Assembly: GCA_007131435.1 (NCBI GenBank)
Contig: SLQM01000012.1
Location: forward strand, 1 to 21,085
Length of the DNA: 21,085 nt
Source: Syntrophomonadaceae bacterium
GTDB lineage: Bacteria; Bacillota; Dethiobacteria; DTU022
Direction: 5' to 3'
Position 1 is the stretch's first letter. Every line of letters starts with the position of its first letter. The notes beneath the pieces were generated by a model, which was not told the origin of the DNA, ran no database searches, and saw only the letters and a program-made list of their open reading frames with translations. Shown piece by piece: positions 15,476 to 21,085 of this stretch. The translations under genes and the position numbers were made by a program.

Positions 15476-16678
15476 TTGAAATTTAATACCATAGAAGAAG
15501 CTCTTGAGGATTTAAAGCAGGGTAAAATGGTTGTTGTCGTCGATGACGAAGATCGTGAAAATGAAGGCGACCTGGTTTTGCCTGCCGAGATGGCGACACC
15601 GGAAGCAATTAACTTTATGATTCGCCACGCCCGCGGGTTGGTTTGTGTTCCCCTTACTACAGAACGGGTGAAGCAGCTCGATCTACCGCAGATGGTAACT
15701 GATAACAGTGATGCATACTGTACTGCTTTTACCGTTTCGGTAGACGCCGGTTCCTGCAGTACCGGGATATCTGCCTTTGAAAGGGCTAAAACCATCAGGG
15801 CGCTGATTGATCCAGATACAAAACCCTCTGATTTGCGCCGTCCCGGTCATATATTCCCGCTGCAGGCGATGGACGGGGGCGTTTTACGCCGTGCCGGCCA
15901 CACCGAGGCATCAATAGATCTGGCAACCCTGGCCGGTTTTCAACCTGCAGGGGTTATCTGTGAAATTATAAACGAAGACGGAAGCATGGCCCGTCTTCCC
16001 GAACTGATTGAATACTGCAAGGAACATGGCCTGAAGTTGATCAGTATTGCCGACCTGATCAATTACAGGATGAAAAAAGAAAAACTGGTCTGGCGCTCTG
16101 CAACCGCCGAGATGCCTACTGTATTTGGTGACTTTAAATTGATTGCCTATGAAAACAACCTGGACAACCTGACCCACCTGGCACTGGTTTATGGTGAGAT
16201 AGACCCTGAAACCCCAACCCTGGTCAGGGTTCACTCGGAGTGCCTCACCGGGGATGTCTTTGCTTCGCTGCGCTGCGATTGCGGTAACCAGTTGCACCAG
16301 GCGATGAAGCAGGTTGTTGATGACGGTTCCGGGGCGGTAATTTACATGCGCCAGGAAGGTCGAGGTATTGGCCTTTTAAATAAAATCCGTGCTTACGAGC
16401 TGCAAGATACCGGTAAAGACACAGTTGAAGCAAACGAGGCGCTGGGCTTTGCCGCCGATCTGCGCGATTACGGGGTAGGCGCCCAGATCATGGTTGACCT
16501 TGGTTTGAAAAAAATCAAACTGCTGACAAACAACCCCCGTAAAGTAAAAGGGCTTGAAGGCTACGACTTAAACATCGTTGAAAGAGTTCCCCTGGAAATA
16601 GAGCCCTGCGAACATAATTGTAACTATCTTTCAACCAAGAAATCTAAACTTGGCCATTACCTGAACGTTTCAAACTAA
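15476..16678 (+). CDS. ribBA: Bifunctional 3,4-dihydroxy-2-butanone-4-phosphate synthase / GTP cyclohydrolase II
   Basis: A 400-residue fusion that supplies both precursors of riboflavin. The RibB half (about 1-200) turns ribulose 5-phosphate into dihydroxybutanone phosphate; motifs are VVDDEDRENEGDLV, FMIRHARGLVCVPL and HTEASIDLATLAG. The RibA half (about 205-400) opens the imidazole ring of GTP; it has VRVHSECLTGDVFASLRCDCG with the three Zn-binding Cys, VIYMRQEGRGIGL and LLTNNPRKVKGLEGY. The start is TTG 15476, with AGGAGTG upstream. ribH follows after a hairpin-bearing 59-nt gap. Confidence 0.97.
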   Translation: MKFNTIEEALEDLKQGKMVVVVDDEDRENEGDLVLPAEMATPEAINFMIRHARGLVCVPLTTERVKQLDLPQMVTDNSDAYCTAFTVSVDAGSCSTGISAFERAKTIRALIDPDTKPSDLRRPGHIFPLQAMDGGVLRRAGHTEASIDLATLAGFQPAGVICEIINEDGSMARLPELIEYCKEHGLKLISIADLINYRMKKEKLVWRSATAEMPTVFGDFKLIAYENNLDNLTHLALVYGEIDPETPTLVRVHSECLTGDVFASLRCDCGNQLHQAMKQVVDDGSGAVIYMRQEGRGIGLLNKIRAYELQDTGKDTVEANEALGFAADLRDYGVGAQIMVDLGLKKIKLLTNNPRKVKGLEGYDLNIVERVPLEIEPCEHNCNYLSTKKSKLGHYLNVSN

Positions 16679-16691
16679 CCTTATTCGATAT

Positions 16692-16711
16692 GGGCAGGAA
16701 ACTACCTGCCC
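16692..16711 (+). other. Intercistronic hairpin between ribBA and ribH
   Basis: GGGCAGG (16692-16698) and CCTGCCC (16705-16711) form a perfect 7-bp GC-rich stem with loop AAACTA. It is followed by CCAAAAACC rather than a T run, so it is not an intrinsic terminator. It lies 14 nt after the ribBA stop and 13 nt before the ribH Shine-Dalgarno, which suggests mRNA stability or processing (inference). Confidence 0.6.
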
Positions 16712-16737
16712 CCAAAAACCAAATAGGAGGGTTTTAC

Positions 16738-17199
16738 TTGAAAACATACGAAGGAAAATTGGTAGCCCGGGATTATAAATTTGCAATTATTGTCGGGCGG
16801 TTTAATGAATTTATTTCAGGCCACTTGCTGAGCGGTGCCCTTGACTGCCTGAAAAGACATGAGGCTGAAGAAGATAACATTGAAATTATCTGGGTGCCCG
16901 GCTCATTTGAAATCCCCCTGGCTGCACAGAAAGCTGCAGCAAGCAAACGCTACGATGCAGTTATTTGTTTAGGGGCAGTTATCCGCGGTGCCACCCCTCA
17001 CTTTGACTATGTTGCATCCGAGGTTGCGAAGGGCATTGCCGCAGTAGGTCTTGATACAGGTGTGCCTGTAATATTCGGTGTGATAACCAGCGATACCCTT
17101 GAACAGGCTATTGAGCGTGCAGGAAGCAAGGCCGGTAATAAAGGCTGGCAGGCTGCTGCATCTGCTATTGAAATGGCCGATCTGAGCAAGCAGATCTAG
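16738..17199 (+). CDS. ribH: 6,7-dimethyl-8-ribityllumazine synthase
   Basis: A 153-residue enzyme that condenses the reduced ribitylaminopyrimidine with dihydroxybutanone phosphate. Family members assemble as pentamers or 60-mer capsids. Motifs are AIIVGRFNEFISGHLLSGAL, WVPGSFEIPLAAQKAA, VICLGAVIRGATPHFDYV with the active-site His, and PVIFGVITSDTLEQAIERAG. The start is TTG 16738, giving MKTYEGKLVA, because AGGAGG (16725-16730) is 7 nt upstream. An in-frame ATG at 16690 would add 16 residues translated from the intercistronic hairpin and has no site. Length then matches the usual about 155 residues. Confidence 0.96.
   Translation: MKTYEGKLVARDYKFAIIVGRFNEFISGHLLSGALDCLKRHEAEEDNIEIIWVPGSFEIPLAAQKAAASKRYDAVICLGAVIRGATPHFDYVASEVAKGIAAVGLDTGVPVIFGVITSDTLEQAIERAGSKAGNKGWQAAASAIEMADLSKQI
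17179..17196 (+). other. Small hairpin at the 3' end of ribH
   Basis: GATCTG (17179-17184) and CAGATC (17191-17196) are exact inverted repeats around loop AGCAAG, ending just before the ribH stop TAG. No T tract follows, so it is not a terminator. With the hairpin before ribH it brackets the gene. Confidence 0.35.
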
Positions 17200-17227
17200 T
17201 AAAAGAAACTACAGGGGAGTCGCGCTA

Positions 17228-19885
17228 ATGAAAAATCTAATCATTATAGACGGCAACAGCCTGCTCTACAGGTCATTTTATGCCCTGCCCCTGCTGCAGA
17301 ACCGTCGTGGTGAGCATACCAATGCCGTGTACGGTTTTACCAATATGCTGCTCAGGCTTTTAGATGAAGAGAAACCTGATTATGTGGCAGTTGCTTTCGA
17401 TCCCCCGAAACCTTCTTTTCGCGTCCGGATTGACGATTCATACAAGGCTCAGCGTGAAAAAATGCCGCCCGAACTTGGCGAGCAGTTAAAAAGAACACGC
17501 GATATTCTGGAAGCCCTTCGTATTCCCGTTTTTGAAGTTCAAGATTTTGAAGCCGATGATGTTATTGGCACCCTGGCTGACCTGTTTACCGCTGCTGATG
17601 GCCGGGCTACAGTTGTTACCGGTGATGGCGATTTACTGCAGCTGGTTGGTGACCGGGTGGAAGTTATGCTGACAAAAAAAGGCATTAGCCAGATGATGCG
17701 TTATAATCCTGCTGTGCTGAAGGAAGACTACGGGCTTGAAGCAGATCAAATCATTGATTTTAAGGCGCTCAAGGGAGACCCTTCAGATAACATTCCCGGT
17801 ATCCCGGGGGTGGGCGATAAAACGGCGCGCAGCCTGCTCCAGGAACATAAAACGATCGATCAGCTTTATGAAAACATAGACAGCCTGAAAGAAAAAATAG
17901 CCGGCAAGCTTGAACAATACCGCGAGCAGCTTTATACCGGACGTGAGTTAGTCTCCCTGCGCCGCAATGTTCCCCTTGAACCAAACTGGGAAGAATGCCG
18001 CTACGGCGAGCCAGATTATGAACGCCTCTTAGAACTCTTTAATGAGCTGGAATTTAAAAGCCTCGCGGCCAGGGTGAAACCTCTTGCCGCCGGCGACAGC
18101 CCGGCAGAAGAACTCCGTAGTGAAAGCGAGGAGTTAAAAAGCGCTGCAGAGGCCGAAAAATACCTCTCGGCCCTGCAGGCGGGCGACACCCTGGTCCTGC
18201 TGCCCGAACACCGGGCAGGCAGGCCTTTTTGGCGGCAGCCCCTGCTGGCCCTGGCTCTCGCTGTGGACGATAAAAAAGGCTTCTTTCTGAACCCCGGCGG
18301 TTTTGGCAGCGATGAAAAAAGGTTTTGGCAGTCCCTGGCAGCGGCCTGTGATAAAGGTGTAAGCCTGCTGGTTCATAATGCCAAGGTTGTCGATCACCTT
18401 TTTAACTACAACAGGCAGGGTGAACCCTGCATTGCATTTGATACCTACCTTGCTGCTTACCTTGTAGATCCGGCCCGCGGAGGCTACAACCTGCCCGAGC
18501 TGTTCGAACAGCATCTCGGCCTGCAGGCGGACTATTTCAAACCCCGGAAAAAAGAAGAACCTCTATATGAAACGCGCGGCCCTGTCCTGGCCGAAGCGGC
18601 GAGGCAGCTTTTTCCGCTTAGTGAAAGTTTAAAAAAAGATCTTCAGGAACAGGACCTGGTGAAGCTTTTAAGGGAGCTTGAAGTTCCCCTTGCAGCGGTT
18701 TTGGCCGGAATGGAGCGGCAGGGGATGAAGGTTGATGCTTTTTACCTGAAAGATCTTTCAGCTGAAATTTGCAACCGCCTCTCTGAACTGGAGCAAAAAA
18801 TATACAGCCTGGCCGGTGAAGAGTTTAACCTGAACTCGCCCCAGCAGCTGGCAAAAATACTGTTTGATAAACTTCAGCTTCCCGAGGTGCGGAAAACAAA
18901 AACGGGCCGTTCAACTGATGCACGGGTTTTGGAAGAGCTATCCTACCATCATGAAATTGCCGAACTGCTGCTTTTATACAGGCAGCTTGCAAAGCTCGAG
19001 GGCACCTATTTATCGGGGCTGGCAGAACTGGTCGATGAAAAAGAAGAAAAGATATTTACCACTTTTAACCAGGCCGCAACTGCCACCGGGCGTCTCAGCA
19101 GCAGCGATCCGAACCTGCAAAACATTCCTATTCGCCTGGAGGAAGGGCGCAGGATCAGGCGTGCCTTTATACCTTCCGCTGAGGGGAAAATATTTTTCGC
19201 GGCCGATTATTCGCAGGTAGAATTGCGCATCCTGGCCCACCTGTCTGAAGATCCTATCCTGGTGGAAGCTTTTAATACCGGCCAGGATATACACAGCCGC
19301 ACGGCAGCAGAGGTAAATGGCATTGCCCTGGAAGAAGTAACCCCCCTGATGAGGGAGAAGGCTAAAGCAGTTAACTTTGGCATTATTTACGGTTCAAGCG
19401 ATTATGGCCTGGCCCAGGGCCTGAAGATACCCCGAGCAGAGGCCAAGGCCTATATAGACAGCTATTTTGAGCGTTACAAAGGGGTAAGGGAGTACATGGA
19501 CAGGGTGATAGAAGAGGCCAGGGAAACCGGCTATGTTACTACCATGTTTAACCGCAGGCGTTACCTGTCGGAAATTAACTCCACCAACCATAACACCCGC
19601 AGTTTTGCCGAAAGGATGGCCCTGAACACACCTATCCAGGGTTCGGCTGCTGATATAATAAAAATGGCTATGCTGAAAATAGATCGAATTGTTAAGGAAG
19701 GCGGTTTCAAGGTTATTATGCTGCTGCAGATTCACGATGAACTGCTTTTCGAGACTGAAAAAAGCGAGCTTGATTTTTTTGCCCCCATGGTCCAGCGGGA
19801 AATGGAACAGGCTTTCAAGCTGAAAGTTCCTCTCAAGGTAGACCTGAAATGGGGCGCAAACTGGGAAGAAATGAAAAAGCTCTAG
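17228..19885 (+). CDS. polA: DNA polymerase I
   Basis: An 885-residue polymerase that fills gaps in repair and removes Okazaki primers. The 5'-nuclease domain (about 1-290) shows IIDGNSLLYRSFYALP, FEADDVIGTLA, VVTGDGDLLQLV and KGDPSDNIPGIPGVGDKTA. The middle domain (about 300-480) keeps the fold, but not the proofreading residues: no DxE in the first motif and HNAKVV where active enzymes have HNAKFD. This is as in Bacillus Pol I. The polymerase domain has STDARVLEEL, GRLSSSDPNLQNIPIR, motif A ADYSQVELRILAHLSED, motif B REKAKAVNFGIIYG and motif C QIHDELLFE. ATG 17228 is preceded by GGGGAG. It lies 28 nt after ribH. Confidence 0.97.
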   Translation: MKNLIIIDGNSLLYRSFYALPLLQNRRGEHTNAVYGFTNMLLRLLDEEKPDYVAVAFDPPKPSFRVRIDDSYKAQREKMPPELGEQLKRTRDILEALRIPVFEVQDFEADDVIGTLADLFTAADGRATVVTGDGDLLQLVGDRVEVMLTKKGISQMMRYNPAVLKEDYGLEADQIIDFKALKGDPSDNIPGIPGVGDKTARSLLQEHKTIDQLYENIDSLKEKIAGKLEQYREQLYTGRELVSLRRNVPLEPNWEECRYGEPDYERLLELFNELEFKSLAARVKPLAAGDSPAEELRSESEELKSAAEAEKYLSALQAGDTLVLLPEHRAGRPFWRQPLLALALAVDDKKGFFLNPGGFGSDEKRFWQSLAAACDKGVSLLVHNAKVVDHLFNYNRQGEPCIAFDTYLAAYLVDPARGGYNLPELFEQHLGLQADYFKPRKKEEPLYETRGPVLAEAARQLFPLSESLKKDLQEQDLVKLLRELEVPLAAVLAGMERQGMKVDAFYLKDLSAEICNRLSELEQKIYSLAGEEFNLNSPQQLAKILFDKLQLPEVRKTKTGRSTDARVLEELSYHHEIAELLLLYRQLAKLEGTYLSGLAELVDEKEEKIFTTFNQAATATGRLSSSDPNLQNIPIRLEEGRRIRRAFIPSAEGKIFFAADYSQVELRILAHLSEDPILVEAFNTGQDIHSRTAAEVNGIALEEVTPLMREKAKAVNFGIIYGSSDYGLAQGLKIPRAEAKAYIDSYFERYKGVREYMDRVIEEARETGYVTTMFNRRRYLSEINSTNHNTRSFAERMALNTPIQGSAADIIKMAMLKIDRIVKEGGFKVIMLLQIHDELLFETEKSELDFFAPMVQREMEQAFKLKVPLKVDLKWGANWEEMKKL

Positions 19886-19928
19886 CAAGAATGCCCGTGG
19901 AATAGACAATTAATGAATGGAGAAAAAA

Positions 19929-20756
19929 GTGCCCGAACTGCCGGAAGTTGAAACTATACGCCGTGAACTTGAGCCGCTGATTATGGGCAAGGTTTTTGCC
20001 GAACCGCTGCTTCACATGCCTACAACTATAGCCAGCCCCGCACCCGGGGAATTTGTGTCAGGGCTATCCGGGCGCAAAGTGACCAGCCTGGGGCGTAGGG
20101 GCAAATACCTGGTCATCCACCTTGACAGTGGCATGCTTGTTGTCCACCTGAGGATGACCGGAAACCTGGCCTACATAGAAAAAGGAAGCAGTGGTGAAGA
20201 GCGCTTTTTAAGGGTTACCCTGCCCTTTACTGACGGCGCTGCCCTTTACTATTCTGACATGCGCCGTTTTGGCAGGCTCTGGCTGGTCTGCAGCAAAGAA
20301 GAGCTTGAATCACTGGTTATGAAAAACACCGGCCCGGATATCGTAAATGATTTAACCCGGGAAGAGTTTATAGAGCTGCTTGGCAAAAAAGTGCGCCGCG
20401 GCCTGAAAGCCCTGCTGCTCGACCAGAAAATTGCAGCCGGCATGGGCAATATTTATACCGATGAATGCCTTTTCCGCTGTGGAATACATCCCTCTTCTGC
20501 TGCAGGAAAACTCAGCCAAGAGGAGGCCGGTAAACTTTACGATGCAGTGCAGGCAGTGCTTGCCGAAGGCATAGAGTATGGCGGAACAACCTTTCGCGAC
20601 TACCGCAATGCCAGCGGTGCCCTGGGCGATTTCCAGTCCAGGCTCGCTGTATATAACAGGAAGGGCGAAAAATGCCGCTGCGGTGCTGAGATTGAAAAAA
20701 CTGTTGTTGCCGGTCGCGGTACTTACTTCTGCCCCCACTGCCAAAAATCTTCATAG
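19929..20756 (+). CDS. mutM: Formamidopyrimidine-DNA glycosylase (Fpg/MutM)
   Basis: A 275-residue glycosylase/AP lyase that removes 8-oxoguanine and formamidopyrimidines. The start is GTG 19929, giving MPELPEVETIRREL. The catalytic Pro must be residue 2 after Met removal, so the in-frame ATG at 19917 (which adds four residues) cannot be right; GGAG lies 7 nt before the GTG. Other features are the lysine in LGRRGKYLVIHL, VHLRMTGNL, DMRRFGRLWL, AAGMGNIYTDECLFRCGIHP (the H2TH region) and a Cys4 zinc finger CRCG...CPHC with VVAGRGTYFCPHCQ. polA-mutM-coaE is a conserved Bacillota order. Confidence 0.97.
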   Translation: MPELPEVETIRRELEPLIMGKVFAEPLLHMPTTIASPAPGEFVSGLSGRKVTSLGRRGKYLVIHLDSGMLVVHLRMTGNLAYIEKGSSGEERFLRVTLPFTDGAALYYSDMRRFGRLWLVCSKEELESLVMKNTGPDIVNDLTREEFIELLGKKVRRGLKALLLDQKIAAGMGNIYTDECLFRCGIHPSSAAGKLSQEEAGKLYDAVQAVLAEGIEYGGTTFRDYRNASGALGDFQSRLAVYNRKGEKCRCGAEIEKTVVAGRGTYFCPHCQKSS

Positions 20757-20882
20757 GGATTGCCAACCCGGGTGGAGGGCGGAAGCTCTGTCTTTCCTGT
20801 TGCCTGCAGCAGAACGGGCAGGGTTTTAGACCGGCCTGGCTATAGCCGCTACAAATTACATGGAAAAGGGCTTGGTACAGCT
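20757..20882 (+). other. Intergenic stretch between mutM and coaE
   Basis: 126 nt with no convincing gene. It has a weak hairpin, CCTGC/GCAGG with a 10-nt loop, followed by GTTTT (about 20803-20827); this is too weak to call a terminator. It also has a weak promoter-like pair, TTGCCT (20800-20805) and TTTTAG, 18 nt apart. An eight-codon ORF from ATG 20860 ends at TGA 20886, overlapping the coaE ATG. None of these is strong. Confidence 0.3.
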
Positions 20883-21085
20883 ATGAAAATAATTGGCCTA
20901 ACAGGCGGTATTGCCTCCGGGAAAAGCACGGTAGCGAAAATGCTGGAAAACAAGGGCGCCTATGTACTCGATGCTGATAAGTTGGCCCGCGAAGCGGTGG
21001 AACCAGGGCAACCGGCATGGAAAGAGATTGTTAACTGGCTTGGCCCGTCAATACTGCTTTCCGATAGGAGTATTGACCGGGAGAA
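20883..21085 (+). CDS. coaE: Dephospho-CoA kinase, N-terminal part
   Basis: Partial gene of 67 codons, running off the right edge. The enzyme phosphorylates the 3'-hydroxyl of dephospho-CoA ribose, the last step of CoA synthesis. The start MKIIGLTGGIASGKSTV has the P-loop GGIASGKS at residues 8-15, and YVLDADKLAREAVEPG matches the substrate-binding DAD block. ATG 20883 is the family's usual start; the nearest site, GGAAAAGGG (20862-20870), is 12 nt away and weak, so coupling to an upstream element is possible. CoaBC at 2984-4168 acts earlier in the same pathway. Confidence 0.95.
   Translation, partial: MKIIGLTGGIASGKSTVAKMLENKGAYVLDADKLAREAVEPGQPAWKEIVNWLGPSILLSDRSIDRE

Noticed and set aside
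16692..16711. The GC-rich hairpin before ribH as an intrinsic terminator
   Set aside because: No T tract follows; the next bases are CCAAAAACC.
16690..16737. ATG 16690 as the start of ribH
   Set aside because: It sits inside the 7-bp hairpin and has no Shine-Dalgarno; TTG 16738 has AGGAGG at ideal spacing and gives the usual length.
17051..17074. TTGATA and TAATAT inside ribH as a polA promoter
   Set aside because: The spacer is only 12 nt, too short for a SigA-type promoter.
19394..19909. 171-codon minus-strand ORF at the end of polA
   Set aside because: Shadow of polymerase motifs B and C; no ribosome binding site or domain seen.
19917..19928. ATG 19917 as the start of mutM
   Set aside because: It would bury the catalytic N-terminal Pro behind extra residues; GTG 19929 places Pro at position 2 and has GGAG upstream.
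20800..20829. Possible coaE promoter TTGCCT-18-TTTTAG
   Set aside because: The -10 matches the consensus at only about half its positions and the spacing is not ideal.
20860..20886. Eight-codon leader ORF (MEKGLVQL) overlapping the coaE start by ATGA
   Set aside because: No ribosome binding site of its own and too short to judge; chance is likely.

Overview
The window is a housekeeping region from a Bacillota (Firmicutes) chromosome, most likely a clostridial lineage. The evidence is the gene order: an rqcH-type gene diverging from yicC-remA-gmk-rpoZ-coaBC-priA-def-fmt-rsmB, then stp-prkC-rsgA-rpe, then polA-mutM-coaE. This is the order of the Bacillus yloA-to-cpgA/rpe region joined to a polA-mutM-coaE cluster. 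RemA, strong AGGAGG-type ribosome binding sites, consensus SigA-type promoters and heavy use of TTG start codons agree with this. The genus cannot be told from the sequence. I see no mobile element, CRISPR array, tRNA or rRNA, and no sign of horizontal transfer.

Layout. Positions 1-837 (minus) hold the N-terminal 279 codons of an NFACT/RqcH ribosome-quality-control protein. It shares a 141-bp divergent promoter region with the long plus-strand series. From 979 to 9232 run yicC, remA, gmk, rpoZ, coaBC, priA, def, fmt and rsmB, with very short gaps or 4-nt overlaps. A new promoter in the 95-nt gap after rsmB starts stp-prkC-rsgA-rpe (9328-13271). A third plus-strand promoter lies at the end of rpe. 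It drives a leader with an FMN riboswitch (13296-13447) and a candidate terminator, followed by ribD-ribE-ribBA-ribH, a complete set for making 6,7-dimethyl-8-ribityllumazine and riboflavin except for the dedicated phosphatase. polA, mutM and the start of coaE follow with no clear promoter or terminator before polA.

How the genes work together. Several act on making or rescuing ribosomes and nascent chains: RqcH, Fmt, Def, RsmB and RsgA. Gmk and RpoZ supply guanine nucleotide metabolism and RNA polymerase assembly. CoaBC and CoaE are two steps of CoA synthesis, and CoaBC itself needs FMN. PriA, PolA and MutM act in replication restart and base-excision repair. Stp/PrkC form a reversible Ser/Thr phosphorylation pair with an extracellular PASTA sensor.

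I found no evidence of a wholly new system. The observations most worth a second look are RNA-level. The def ribosome binding site sits exactly in the loop of a perfect 9-bp hairpin. The conserved L2 loop of the FMN riboswitch carries a 15-nt hairpin insertion. The riboswitch 5' strand is perfectly complementary over 8 nt to the terminator arm. polA-mutM-coaE may be read through from an FMN-controlled transcript. In addition, the RqcH DR motif reads ER here.
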